NCBI GenBank assembly: GCA_003439945.1
Contig: QVRM01001387.1
Coordinates: forward strand, 62,001-126,000
DNA from: Dermanyssus gallinae
Taxonomy: Eukaryota; Arthropoda; Arachnida; Mesostigmata; Dermanyssidae
Length of the DNA: 64,000 bases
Direction: 5' to 3'
Part shown: positions 1 through 13,250 of the stretch, in pieces
Layout of the letters: every line of letters starts with the position of its first letter
Position numbering within the stretch: position 1 is the first letter of the stretch
Notes under the pieces: model-generated
What the model was told of the DNA's origin: nothing
What the model saw: only the letters and a program-made list of their open reading frames with translations
Database searches by the model: none
Translations under genes and position numbers: made by a program

Positions 1-145
1 ATTTCATGAAACTTCTCGTGCGCACAGATCTTCAGATGGAAGCCGTGGACGGCAAATCTTGTGATTAGATGCCGGTTTTCATAACTGCAGGCTCTCCACA
101 AATCCGACGTCATTGTCCCGTAGGGGCATATACTGTACGTGTAAA
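1..145 (-). mobile_element. LINE ORF2 C-terminal fragment (copy 1)
   Basis: The minus strand reads as the cysteine/histidine-rich C-terminus of a non-LTR retrotransposon ORF2, the duplicate of 32,510-32,812. The window begins inside it. It resembles the C-terminus of the longer LINE at 14,281-14,598, sharing the pattern LWRA..Y..RHL followed by HGFH and a Cys-rich end. Confidence 0.55.
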
Positions 146-156
146 GAAAGCATCTC

Positions 157-187
157 ATATATATATATATATATGTATATATATATG
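157..187. repeat. (TA)n microsatellite
   Basis: A 31-bp TA run with one g interruption, matching 32,824-32,853 in copy 2. It is followed in both copies by tgtccccgcatatagaaaa, a short motif also found after the array at 32,376-32,411. Confidence 0.9.
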
Positions 188-983
188 TCCCCGCATATAG
201 AAAAGGGGCTTAGCGTATGCAACGTATTTCCTTCTCGGAGGGGTGGTTTTCTATCTCTACGTAGGATCTACTACCTCGCAGCACTTCTTCTATGTGAAAG
301 AGCTATCCTATCTTGAATTAGATATTTGTCGTTATTCAAACATGGAACATGGATGGTCGTTCGTAAATTTGACATTTCGCCTCTCTCAAGACTGTACGAG
401 TGAAGTACATAATGGATGTTCTGACATGTACAGTCTTGCGACATGCATGACATTGCATGGTACATGCACAGCGGGGATCAAAATACGCCTTATACGTGAA
501 GGTAGCGTTTTAAGTCAACATGTCCAGTAACTACTCGTGTTGTGTTATGATTTTGATTGACTGATTGAATTATTGTTTGCTTGGCATGTATACTTAAATA
601 CACATGTCACTCTTTTATATCAGGGGCGCTTAGAGCGGCAGCATATATATTACCTACGCATCCATATAATCCATGTCTACTTCAATACCTACTGAGTATT
701 TGCTTTCCATTGTGACAACCTCCTCTTTGTAATATCGACCAGGTCATTTCTAGCTAGGGGGTTCCGACAGCTCTATATCTCTGCACTTATAACGCACTAC
801 TAATAAAAGGTAGAATATTAAGAACGATAGTCAGTTTGACATGGCCGTCGGTGTTCTTCAGGGATCCATTGTTGGTCCTCAGTTGCGGAAACATACGTCT
901 TCTCATATCTGCGATTCCCTTGTGGGTAGGACTTCAACTATATGTCACCATCGAGAAGTATGGTGAAACAAGCAATTGAGTTG

Positions 984-1000
984 ATATATTTATATATATA

Positions 1001-1061
<61 letters not shown>
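984..1061. repeat. (TA)n microsatellite
   Basis: About 78 bp of TA. The matching array in copy 2 (33,668-33,710) is much shorter, showing array-length change after duplication. Confidence 0.95.
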
Positions 1062-1063
<2 letters not shown>

Positions 1064-1349
1064 TATAATTGTGTGTGTTGCTGTAATTAATACCATTTTT
1101 GTTGTTTTGCTCGTGTTGTTTTTCGCTGTAGTCATTATTGGTTTCGTTCTTGTTATCCTCGTCGCAATTGTTATTTGTGTTCTTGTAGTCATTGTTGTGG
1201 TTGTTGTTCCTATAGTTGTCGTTGTCATCGTTTTTACGGTTTTAGGGTAACACGTATTATGCGCTTAGTAGTGCGTAGTGTCCATGCGTACTTGCAGAAT
1301 CATTGTCTGCTAGCTTAACTGCTAGCCGTTGTTTGTACGAACTTCTCTG

Positions 1350-1350
<1 letters not shown>

Positions 1351-1413
<63 letters not shown>
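1351..1413. repeat. (TA)n microsatellite
   Basis: About 63 bp of TA; the copy 2 counterpart (34,000-34,022) is about 23 bp. Confidence 0.95.
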
Positions 1414-1415
<2 letters not shown>

Positions 1416-3029
1416 TTGCTTGTACCTGTCTCGACGTGCCTGTATATGATTGTAGCCACCTTTGCAAGAAGGAGGAAGGACTTTGAAGGAGGACCGATTA
1501 TCAGCTTAGCAAGCTGCACTAGCGCTGCCGAACATGTCGTGTTGCGCAAATCGCAGCAAAATTACGGAATAGCCTGTTTACCTTTAGAATCACTATTAGA
1601 GCGCGTTGAGTATTGAGAGTATTAAACATGTTTTTGTTTTAGCAAAATTTACTCCAAATATTGCGGCTAAATTACAAAAAATACTCTAATCTGAGCTCAG
1701 AAGGCATCCCATCCATATCCATATATATCATGATATCCCTTGATGATATATGTGATGGTAGACTGTTGGCTAGTATTCATATAGCTGTAATATTATAAAA
1801 CAGGCGCGGCGAAATTCAGCCCTCGTTGTTTTGAAATAAGTGCTATGATTTTCATTGTCAATGTGGTTATTAATGCTGCATTTGCTGCTATCAGCTATTG
1901 TTAAGCCATGCCTACCTGAACAAAATTAAACCATCCTAGAGGCAAATGCACACGTCATTTCATCAACTCAAACAGTGAGATTGGCATTAAGCTGGCCTTT
2001 GTCAGTTGCCTTGCACCTTTCTCTACCCAAACAACATCTGTATTGGAAAACCTTTGTTAACATAAAAAAACAATCTCAAGTCGACAATGAACCAGTGACA
2101 TAATATATTTAGTGCGTTGTCTAGCCAATCACCATTCGTGGCCATAGATCGCGCATTATTATTATTATTATGAAAGCAAAGGAAGGAAAGCCTGGATACT
2201 AAATCGGATGACTAAATTTGAAGCAGCTTATATCGTGAGCAACTCGAATCGTACGAATGCGTAATGGAAACGCAATATACGGCGTACAAGCAACACGAAT
2301 ACAGTGACATCATAAGTGCACTGCATGCGCCTGTGCTGTTCCGCTGTCGCCGACAGAACAGCTACGTACATCTCAGACGGCACAGGAGATATGAATGCGT
2401 GCTGAGTGTATTGCCAAGACGCAGTAAATTTTCTCTGGGTCATCACGGTCCCCGAAGTTGTTGATAGGTATTCTCATGGTTTATGTCATCGCTTTTAATC
2501 TTTTTTTTTCAACAGAACTAACGGTAAATTCAGTGCGCCCCACATATACACCACTGCAGGAAACTCGTCGATAGGTTGTGGGGTTCCAACTAACGAACAG
2601 TCAAAGCCAGTCGTCCAAGTCACCATGCCCGCTGGTGGATGGAAGATGCTATCCCGTGATAGCTATGCCAGGATACCACGCGGGATATAATTTCAACGTA
2701 AGAACGGTTTTTTCTTCTCTTTGGCGCGCGGGATGCTCTCAGAGGTACGAGCAGTTAGTTAAACGGTTCCTTATTATATTAATAGCCTACTATAGCGACA
2801 ATAACTACAACGGCGATGACCGCGTCGTCATGGAAGAAGATCAGTTTGCAATGGTACATTAAAGGTACGTCAACGTCAGGCCAGAAATATCATAACAGTG
2901 TTTGTTGCACCACCGTTGTTGCGCGTAAGCCTGGTGTGCGTCACGTCCGATCTGTTGTCGTCGGCAACCATATCGTCAAGCGATGACATTTTGCCGTACA
3001 ATGTAAACACTCTTAAGAATATATATATA

Positions 3030-3091
3030 GAAAATATTGTGATGATTTATTAATCATTTACAATACGTTTGCACATTCGGCAGTGCTCGCC
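3030..3091 (-). mobile_element. 62-bp tail of the R2-type LINE (copy 1)
   Basis: The minus strand matches the last 62 bp of the restriction-like-endonuclease LINE at 31,663-31,724 and, as there, the 3' end abuts a short (TA)n run (3,020-3,029). Homology stops one base beyond the 62 bp. The duplicate is at 35,656-35,717. Confidence 0.75.
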
Positions 3092-3261
3092 TATATCTTA
3101 TCAATTATATTAAGTAGTGTAGAGAAATAAATGAGAGCGGAATCCAGTTTACTTCTGTCGGAGTTATGACATTCTGACGCCAATAGACTGTATCTAGTAC
3201 CTTGATAACAGAGATACGAAAATATGATCTAACAATGTCTTCTAAAGTAGTCGCCTTGTTT

Positions 3262-3263
<2 letters not shown>

Positions 3264-3330
<67 letters not shown>
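3264..3330. repeat. (TA)n microsatellite
   Basis: About 67 bp of TA; the copy 2 counterpart near 35,890-35,917 is about 28 bp. Confidence 0.95.
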
Positions 3331-3332
<2 letters not shown>

Positions 3333-3451
3333 TATGTGTTGGGGGTGTTACCATAAGGCTACTAAAGTAAAGCAATTTGCTGATGGTGTTAAGATCTATT
3401 GCCTCACTTAGGTTCCGCCATATCCATGCGAAGCTTCAACAGACCGTCGAT

Positions 3452-3535
3452 GGAGCAGTATCGTGCTCGTCGTTGCTTAAAGTAGACGACCGGTCACTAG
3501 GCAGCGAACGCTAATCACGCCTTCCTGGATATGCG
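3452..3535. repeat. Dispersed ~85-bp repeat
   Basis: A segment containing ctcgtcgttgctta followed by a gtcactaggcagcgaacgctaat-like run recurs at 36,576-36,657 (its duplicate) and, more diverged, at 5,357-5,440. Origin unknown. Confidence 0.5.
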
Positions 3536-5114
3536 CTCATTTCTTTATTATTTTTGCTTCCTTAGTAGTATTAGTGAGCGAACTATATTTTAATCTAGTT
3601 CTCTTAGTATTATATATATATAGCAGCGTTAATCGGACGCCATTGTTACCATTGAATTAATGGTATATTAAAAATATAATTAGCAAACAACCGATCGGTT
3701 GGCAAACCATATCAATAAGGGCGTGTCTGAGTTCACTGACGAAACTGACAGCTGGCCGATAATATTTCAATGTGCACTGTAATCTAATTGAATAAATATT
3801 GTCTAAGCAATATTTTATTACATAATAACCTACATGATTTATTGGCTACTTGGTTCTACAACCTTCTGCGTTTTGCTGCGGTTAGCCGGTAAAGCTGCTA
3901 TTTGGACTTTATCGACAGTGCAGGATTGTTCCGGCAAGTTCTAGCACGCTAAGACAGGAATTGCGTGGCCTCGCCAGACTTCCGCTATAGCGAGTCATCG
4001 ACGGTGGGCGATCAGTGACTCATCTATACCATCTATACCTTATGACACACATAAGCGGATGTATATATATATATATATATAAAAGTATTTTGGGACAAGA
4101 AATTGTAATTCACTAATCGGGGCACGAAATATGCGGGAAAAAAACTTTTTGTATAATTTGGGACTTATATATATGACAGCCGGTGTTAACTAACTAAGAA
4201 AATAAACAGCAACAGTGGCGGAGTTATGCATCGCAATAACTAGAAACCACGGATGTTCTCGATCACTCGTAGAGCGGGGGACGTCACGCTAGAACTGATA
4301 GAAACGGTTAAGGCCGCCTTGACATAGGCTTACGCCGCTGCTAACCCCATGCTTACGCCGCTTTTTTGTTTATCAGCGGATTGCCGCGCCCGTCTGCATG
4401 GACTTTTTCTTCTCTCTGCTTCGGACTTCTACGATCTATTTGTGGAAAGTGGCGCAAAACACACAGTATCCCGCACGCGCGCAGTCTCATGCAGACAAAC
4501 ATGTTTACTCAATAGAGTGGATGGAGCGTTGTTTGCGTTTCTAGAAAACCGATAAAATTTTGGCATGATAACATTGTATTGGAGGCTGAGTCAGCATCGT
4601 GCTTTCGCACCGTTGACCTACTGTGTACATGAACTATGGTATTGGTATGTGAATAAGGGGAATATTTTTTGTGTTTGGTCTAAGATGTTGTAAGAGAGGT
4701 CTAAGGCGTCATTGTCACCTAGCAATATTAGCTTTTTTACACTTAAAATGGAAAATCACAAACTGAAATTAAACCGGACCAGTTCTGAACTCGATTGACA
4801 TACAGCCTCACAGGTAGAAAACAATCAAACTTGACACTTATTACACACAATATGTGGTTGTGCTATCTATAGAGAAAGCGGCTTAACGGTTCAATCTGCT
4901 CTAAAGCTATATAACGTTTGTCGCATGCCATGTCAAGCCATGTCGCAATGGTGAAACAACTCCTTAAATTTTTCTATCTTAGTAAGCACATATCTACAGA
5001 TTTCTGATTAACCGTAGGGTTAACTGTCTCAAACACGCTACGGAAAGTGGATCGTATGTTAACCGGTGTTATCATAATAAAACAGTATAATGGGCGCTAA
5101 CTATTTTTAATTTT

Positions 5115-5262
5115 AGACCATCCTGCGTCCATTATTGGCTTGGAATCACCGTGAGGCAAATCTTCAACGAACTAGGGGCCGGAAATATTGAGATATCTAC
5201 GGTTTCCCTAAGAGTCCTTGTGGCAGCAGGACGGCTGACTCTCGGTGGGGGGTGGCTTAGGT
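5115..5262 (-). mobile_element. tRNA-derived SINE body fragment
   Basis: It resembles the bodies at 21,365-21,622 and 60,927-61,213. Shared landmarks are ggcttggaatc..cggtgag near the left end and a cttgtggcagcagga-like motif. The tRNA-like head expected on the right is missing. The segment lies in sequence that copy 2 lacks. Confidence 0.5.
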
Positions 5263-5462
5263 AAAGCGCGCACTGCCAATAAATGCTTGACACGATCGAA
5301 CGGCGGTCCTTAACAAGTTTTTGACACTTCAATGACAGACACGTATGCTACTAATTAATACCAGCACCGTCGTACTCGTCGTTGCTTAATGTAAACAACC
5401 GGCCACAAGCGCTGGCACAGGCAATCACTCATGCCTGCCTGTGTCAATGCTACAGCGCTAAC

Positions 5463-5476
5463 GAACCAGTAATATA

Positions 5477-5525
<49 letters not shown>

Positions 5526-5540
5526 GTATATTACTGGTTC
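5463..5540. repeat. Perfect inverted repeat flanking a (TA)n array
   Basis: Arms of 16 bp, gaaccagtaatatact (5,463-5,478) and its exact reverse complement (5,525-5,540), enclose a TA array. The whole 78 bp can fold into one hairpin. Copy 2 lacks this structure and has a long TA array at the corresponding place (38,074-38,165). Confidence 0.85.
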
Positions 5541-6065
5541 TTAGTATAATAAATATTATACCGCAGGCAGCGTGCCTGGGCATGATGCATAGCGCATGAT
5601 CTTTTATTAGGGTTCACATTACGTTATCGCTATCAAGCCAGTAACGTCCCGCAAACGTAAACAGTGAGTTAGCCACAACAGCGTGCTTACAATCATGATG
5701 TCGAACAAATAACCAGCCTCGAGAGCCTACCCTCCCTCGACCGCAGACATAGTGGCGAACAGGCTGAGCCGGGAACTCTTGGTTTTTACTATAACGTTTA
5801 CGATTACTACTATTCCTCCTACTGCTGCTGCTGCAGCTGCTGCTGTTGCTATGTTTATGGACGCTGGCTGCCGTTGCTACCGGCTCTATGGTAAGTAGAC
5901 ATGCTGCAGAGCGTGCCGAGGCCACAGCCTAAGCGCAACCTCTGTACCATAACGCAACAACCGACACAAGACGAGTGCATGTGTCTGCAACAACAACCAC
6001 AACAACTACAACAAGCGGGGAACAACAGCGAGAGAAAACACTTGAGTGTCTCTTAGAGGACTCAA

Positions 6066-6529
6066 ACACGTGTATGATCTAAATCTTTTATTTGCTTAAA
6101 TATTAGAGGTAACAATTGTCTCTTTATGAACGTGTACACCGGTTATTTAAAAGTGAAAATGTCACATATCCTCCATGTTCGGGCGTGTCCAGTCTAGCAG
6201 AGTTCCGCGCACAGAGGCGGCGTTACCCCGCTGAATGTCCAGCGATAGTCTCTGGTGCAGGTACTCGATAGCCCTAATATCCCCTGTCGAACGGTTGAGC
6301 GCCTTGCCGACACGTTAAATGAGTTTGTGCGTCTTCGGGCCGGGTCCCCCCAGTCTCGAATGCCAGCGGGCGAAAATCGTGGGGGTAGGTAATACTGGCA
6401 TACTTTCTGCACTTATTCGCCTCCGCCAACATAGATGCGTGACCAGCATGTTCCGCTCCCGCACTGACCATTGAAGGGGCTAATGAGTCAGTAACGGTTG
6501 CATCCCATACCAGCATGCGACACGTGCAT
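6066..6529 (-). mobile_element. 5'-truncated LINE with 10-bp target duplication
   Basis: Copy 1 holds 444 bp (6,076-6,519) absent from copy 2, flanked by acacgtgtat (6,066-6,075) and acacgtgcat (6,520-6,529). Copy 2 has one such site at 38,657-38,666, the empty allele. The minus strand encodes the C-terminal part of a LINE polyprotein, in two frames: VWDATVTDSLAPS, then RRKYAS-like and AFETGG motifs, then QRLSLDIQRGNAASVRG. It ends with an aataaa signal just before 6,076. The domain is common at LINE ORF ends in arthropods; clade not assigned. Confidence 0.8.
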
Positions 6530-6719
6530 TGCTTTAAGCGCTGACTATTTCAATAAAACAACAGTAAAGACAACAACAACAGCAACAGAAAAGACGACAA
6601 TAACAACAATAAGAACAGCAGCAGCAGCAACAACAATAACAACAGCAACAGCAACAACAACAACTACAACTACTTCAACAACAACAAACTATTACTACAA
6701 CTATTACTACACTAGGCCT

Positions 6720-7595
6720 TTTTTTATTGCGATGCCAGCACACCTACGAGACTGCTTGTCTCCGTGAGGGCGACCGTAAACAGAGAGAAAATAGCTGCGA
6801 TGAACATGTTCTGCTCGTTTTGCCGTACGGGCCTTCAACTGCTCACCGCAGTCCGAGGGTCGAGTCGTCACAGCGCTTCCACACACCTGTCAAGCGTTCT
6901 GCGTTCTTGCGTTTGTCGACCAACATGTCAGTAACGGTTTCCTGACATCGGCATCGGACGTCTGCAGAACCTGCTGTCGCGCCATTGTCGCACAGAAACC
7001 ATAGCATTACACACGCCGCGAACCAGTTAGTGTGTTGCTGCTCAGGGCTAGGGAGTTTACCACGACTCGCCAGGATCATCTGAGTGGTGGCCGATTAGGT
7101 GCAGGGCTTGGACAGGCCTATGGAAATGGCTGCGCCGCGGTGGTGACGATATTCAAACCAAAATTTAACTGCTTGGCTTAAGCTAACTCACTTTGAATGA
7201 TCTCAAAACGAGGAACGCTGGCAAAATTAATAACTAGTTCGTTGAGGTCCAATGAGGCCCACCTAAGTTATGAGTGTGCACACACACAATTCTACATGAC
7301 ATTTGATTTACAGAGTTACCTTCACAAGGCAGAGAAGGCTGTCAGCGTGTTTAGAATTCCTTTCGAAATACTTAAAAGTTTTGGTTGAATTCATATTGAA
7401 AGAAGCCGAACGCTAAGTTACCGTTTTAACGACTTTCGAAATGAATCTTCTAACTAAGGAAGACTTATGCGCACGACAAAGAATAATTGTTAGATGATTG
7501 AATTACATGTTCCCCTAGTCGTGATGGAGACAAATCTCTTTCGCCCTTTGAGAACAAGCGGCTTCCTTTCTTTTGAGGTAAGTTTGGGGTGCCAG

Positions 7596-7636
<41 letters not shown>

Positions 7637-8830
7637 TAGCAGCTTAGATAATACGTAGAACGTATGTCATCTGAGCTGCCTTCTGACGAGAAAATATTCA
7701 CAGCGGGTGCCTACGAAGGAAAAAGCTCTTTGAGGGTGGGAAGTTATCTATACCTTCAGCCCGCGTGAATGAATATACATTTTGGAAAATGTATACTGGT
7801 ACTCAAGGAAAAATTCGTGGGACATATGTAGGGCTGGTTATGTAAAACGGCTTCGAAGTAATGGTAAAATAATAAAGACTCTATGAGTGGCAAGGAATTT
7901 TGCTATACGCCGACTTATAACGAAGCAACGGAACCTTGTGCATATCAAACGACTTCTAACTAACGGTTAAATATTAAAGTCTTTAGAAGTGGGGAGAAAT
8001 CCAATTTTAGTGGGTTTTTTTGTGGTTCCACGCTGGTTAAGCAGGCTGCTGGTGACGTATGTACGTGATGCATTCTTCGGAAACCTTCCAGAACAAGAGA
8101 TAAAATATCTGGAACATATAGTGGTATGCTTATAGCAACATCTGAGCGGTTCCACTTAGCAAGATTTTTCCAGAGTACAATAATTACGTTCTTAGAGTTC
8201 AGCTTGAAGATGATGATGTTTCCTTGAGACATTGATGATGCAAGTGTCCGTAGCTACACATTGGCTTAACGACAAAGTCTCAGCTGATAAACATAATTAT
8301 TTTCCCGAGTTTTGCCGATCCTTAGTGGCTCGCTATTTTAGCAGCATGTTATATGAAGACAGTGTAAATGACACGTGAGTCCCGCGCTGGCCGTTGAGGG
8401 GAAGGGATGTGCGTTCGGGTGTTCCTCGGTAGGCTGCAAGACTTAGGAGTGTTATATGACTAGTAATCGGCGACGTGTGATTAACGCTGTGGCGAGCCCT
8501 GTGTGCCTGTTCGTCCTATTTGCCCGTCATTTTGGACCAGTGATCGGCAGCCTGTGATTGGCGTGGTGTCGAGCTCTGTGTGCCGTTTGCCCCGGCGAGC
8601 CAAGAGATACTGCCGAACGGTAATCTCACACCGCTACCAGCTGGCGCTATAAGTTTCGAGGGGCAAATTGGAGGTGCAATAAGCTTATAATAGTGGCTCC
8701 TTGGGGCAAATTCCAGAGAATTTTATAACTCGCCTGTATCCCTCGGGCTAAGGTCGAGAATGGCTGCCGGAGAATAGGAGACGGTCCTTGGCCGAGATTT
8801 GGTGCATGAGGTACAGCTATGAATGTCGCA
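6720..8830. other. Gene-free DNA in copy 1
   Basis: No gene recognised. It holds a (TA)n array at 7,598-7,634. At 8,051-8,075 it contains the uninterrupted target site (gtgacgtatgtacgtgatg) into which mariner inserted in copy 2. Confidence 0.6.
8335..8610. repeat. Imperfect tandem repeat, contracted in copy 1
   Basis: Two related segments of about 190 bp are complete in copy 2 (41,951-42,145 and 42,149-42,340). In copy 1 the second unit has lost about 120 bp between cattttgg and the agtgatcgg motif. Confidence 0.5.
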
Positions 8831-9079
8831 GACCAACCCTACGCGGCATCCAGGACCTCAGCGGAAATAAAGATGAGACTAGCGGCCAGTTTTCTAGGAA
8901 GACACCAGTTGAAGGAGCCAGCATGTTTGAGGCAAAGACTGGTCGATAATTCCACCAGGAAGTGCTGGGCAGATCACGCCGGTACGTCGACCAGGTCACC
9001 GGGCTATGTAAAATCCAGAATTTAAAGGCAAAACTGAATTGTCTCTCTTAAAGCTGTCCAGTGCCCTAAAGAGCATATG

Positions 9080-9970
9080 GCGACGTGGCAGGTAGCGACC
9101 AATGCCAGCCGAGAGGCCTAAAGAAACGCGGACGCCATGTTAACGGGTCTGGCAGGACAGAACATGATCCTACGAGTGCGGCAAGAGAAATCGAAGCAGA
9201 AGCTCGAAGAGCTTGCCGAGGACTAAATGCGCGAAGCGAAGGAGAATATAACGTGTGGGCACAAAAACCAGCCTCACCTGTAACCAATGCAGACGGCGGT
9301 AGAAGACAAGCGCGTGAACATAAAGGAACTAGATGATAAAATCTAAGGGGCCAAAACCCTAGAAGAGATGGAAGAAACCGTGACCTAGCCCTGGCCAGAA
9401 GAACCGATCACGCAGATAGAACTCACCGACGGGACCTGACCACTCAATGAACTAGGGGTTAGTTTGGTAATGAAAGATTCAGATAAGCCAGACAAAACTG
9501 TGCTAGCAGGCTTCAATACCCAATTCTCCAAAGTCACAGCTGTGCTGGGTATGTAAGCGGGGTTGGCCGCCATCCTAACAACTGCGACGCATTCAAGATC
9601 ACTAGCGAGGATAAGGGCCCTTTGGCCGTCCACGGCTATTTAGGAGCAGAACTGGTTGACCCCCAGAACGCACTGTGGAAAAGAGCCATAGACGTCTCAA
9701 AACTTGTTGGGAATGTCCCGGAACTTGCTAACGGATATGGTCCTCTCTGTGCACGTGTAAATAGCAACATAAGAAACGAAAGACATCGTCCCGGCTGAGG
9801 ATGGAGAGGGAGGCTGGTATCTGAGCGGGAAACCCGTGGATTACAATGACGCTCAGGACCTTGCAAGCAAATCTTAGCCACAGCAAAGCAGCACACGATA
9901 TGTTTGAGCGGGCGGTTCGTCGAAAAGGCAGCTGCTTACCTGCTTAATCTCAGAACCGAATACAGCAATA
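9080..9970 (+). mobile_element. Degenerate R1-group LINE, ORF1 end and ORF2 start
   Basis: Many stops interrupt the frame, but at about 9,848 an ATG opens a frame beginning MTLRTLQANLSHSKAAHDMF, which looks like the N-terminus of an R1-type ORF2 endonuclease (LQ.N..HS..A.D). Upstream sequence in another frame (about 9,595-9,800) resembles the end of ORF1. The same remnant is at 42,640-43,560 in copy 2. Clade inferred from this motif only. Confidence 0.45.
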
Positions 9971-10259
9971 GCATAAAGTCGGGATGGATGAACGGCAGAC
10001 GAGGATACGGGCGCGGCGGTCTGGAGGATCGAGTTCGATCGCACTCAACTAAAATTAAAGCAAGGAAAAGGAAAATATTGGCGTTGGTGCAAATGCACAG
10101 GATAGCTGTAATTTACATTGATGGGGTTAGATACGACGGTGATGCACCGGTTTAGAGTTCGTTTTACAAATGCTTTGTTACATCTTTGGCATTTAAAAAA
10201 GTTTTAAGTTTGAGATTCGCGGCATTTCACCTCTGACCTTGCGGCTTGTGCGGTGAGAG

Positions 10260-10940
10260 CTATTCGCGACCGACGTTTCGTCTGTAGACCGACCTAGCTT
10301 GTTTTTTTTCTATTTTGTTTGGTTTTGTGGTGTTTGTATTGGCGTGGAGTACTGCGTGGGATGGGGTTCGATGTAGAGGCATAAAAAGAGACTCAACACT
10401 TAGTTTCGTAATCTTGCGAAATCGCCTTAAGCGTTCGCCGATTTGCGCCCAGCTTTCTTTAACATAAAGTGAATTGCTGTCTCCGGTGGCTTTGCTGAAT
10501 GGCTTGAGTCTTGCGTATTTTTCTGAAATCGGTCGAAAAGACCAAACGCACGAGCTTGTCACCGTAAACTTCGTAGGGAAATCACTTATTTGTAGATAAT
10601 TTGTGCTTGCCTCCGGAACTAGCATCTTGGTTTGCTATTGAGCACTTTCACCAGATATTGACTACTTTTGCAATCAGTGCAAGCTGATTCCTGGACACAT
10701 TTGGCTGCTGTATGCCCTATTCGTTGACACTTAAGGCACCATAAGTATCGCGGACTACGCAATGTTGTTAAAAAATGGGACAGACAAATCTGCATCTTAA
10801 TGTACACTTTTCTTGACCGCTCCCGGCTGAGGACTTGACGCTTTCTCGAATCAATGCGATGCCTCCTGCTTTCCTGTTTTGTTGCTTGCGTTATTTTTGT
10901 CAATAACTTGCACCTTTTATTAGGCGGGGTCACCGCGGGT
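10260..10940 (-). mobile_element. LINE ORF1 (gag-like) remnant with zinc knuckle
   Basis: Two minus-strand frames abut. The 10,619-10,933 frame carries a CCHC zinc knuckle, C-L-K-C-x4-H-x4-C, followed by a second Cys pair (CTDC), preceded by a basic stretch. This layout is typical of gag-like ORF1 proteins of Jockey/I/R1-type LINEs. The 10,260-10,625 frame continues with no recognisable domain. The duplicate at 43,792-44,489 has a Tyr replacing one knuckle Cys, so at least that copy is inactive. Confidence 0.5.
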
Positions 10941-11274
10941 CAATAGGCATGGTATTAGCAGAACAGTAACCTGCTTTATGCAATATTACGCTGCCACTAA
11001 CCGTAGTGTTAACCTGTTCTGTTTTCGATCTGCCGGCGGAAACTTAAAAATAAATACTTTTCAAATAGCCACGGCCGGAGTTTCCCGGCTGTACGTGTGA
11101 CCCTTGGGATGGTAATTACTTCGAATCATAGGAGAAAAGATTTTTTTGGATTTTGCCCAATATATGGCATTGGTTTTGCTCTGAGAGGTTACTTAGGAAA
11201 AAGATGAACCTAGTGTTGTAAACGCACTAACTATACGAATTTCATAGATAACAGCTGGAAGGCCAGCGGGCGGC

Positions 11275-11277
<3 letters not shown>

Positions 11278-11312
<35 letters not shown>
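11278..11312. repeat. (TA)n microsatellite
   Basis: About 35 bp of TA near the right end of copy 1; the copy 2 counterpart (44,837-44,856) is shorter. Confidence 0.9.
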
Positions 11313-11318
<6 letters not shown>

Positions 11319-11661
11319 CCGATATAAGAAAGGCGTAAAGAAGAAACTTTGGCATATATATTTAAGCAAAGCTTCTTCTTTAGGCTTTCTTTATGTCGGT
11401 TTTAATGCACAAAGTGTGTTTTCTTCGCTATACTTCGTTTTGGATTGACATCTTCTACTTTTCCGATACATGTGATGCGCTTATATACGCGTGCCGTTGT
11501 TTTGCGTTTTGCGACCAGCACAGCGGTCTATCATCAGTAAAATGCACAACATGAAATCGCTATTTTCATAGACATTTTCGCTTTATTTACATACACTCGT
11601 TATGTACATGCGAATGCGAGTAATGAAGTCTATTCAGTCTATTTATTTGGCTTAAAACGTC

Positions 11662-12908
<1,247 letters not shown>

Positions 12909-13235
12909 CTGCAAGGAGAACAGTAGAACAATACCAGACACGGTTTGAGACTGTTGTTGCATGTGCGCCTTAACAGTTAGTCTAATTTGTTTCGGGTTTC
13001 GTCTGTCCTAGGTTGCAGCTAACTAGATAGCGATTTCCATCTACGACGCACTTTGGAATGCGCATGTCATAAGCAGCCAACAATCTGGCGAAGCGCGCCC
13101 CATCAAAAGTCAAAAAAAATATCCAGCGGCCGTCAAATGAGCCCCTTCCTTCCTATCTTCCGTTTAGATGGTACGGTCTAGAAGTAGCTAAAAAAGCCAT
13201 CGTGCGAGCGCGTCTGTGTGACAACCTCGTCGAGT

Positions 13236-13250
13236 GTGCTATATAGAGGC
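13236..13250. promoter_or_regulatory. Possible TATA element
   Basis: ctatatag at about 13,240 reads as a TATA-like box on both strands, upstream of the polyubiquitin ATG. It is an alternative to the promoter proposed at 20,347-20,393. Confidence 0.2.

Larger units (their letters stand above)
188..2860. other. Gene-free DNA in copy 1
   Basis: Apart from the (TA)n arrays at 984-1,061 and 1,351-1,413 and a gt-rich run (about 1,070-1,245) I see no gene. Short open frames here lack any recognisable domain and are equally present in copy 2. No splice-site pattern with conserved coding could be supported. Confidence 0.6.
1..11659. repeat. Segmental duplication, copy 1
   Basis: This stretch matches 32,670-45,211 in the same orientation and is near-identical by eye over long runs, including non-coding DNA. 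The left edge lies outside the window. The right edge is sharp: both copies share a run ending in cttaaaacg (copy 1 to 11,659, copy 2 to 45,211) and then differ completely. Private differences include a 444-bp LINE insertion at 6,076-6,519, extra sequence at about 4,915-5,545 and 8,833-9,011, and different (TA)n lengths. Beyond the right edge copy 1 runs into a broken ubiquitin coding exon. Confidence 0.93.

Noticed and set aside
942..1250. Open frame with a YIYI run and a Val/Ile-rich stretch resembling a membrane helix
   Set aside because: The frame is created by the TA array and a gt/tgt-rich run. It recurs in copy 2 in altered form with no splice or domain support.
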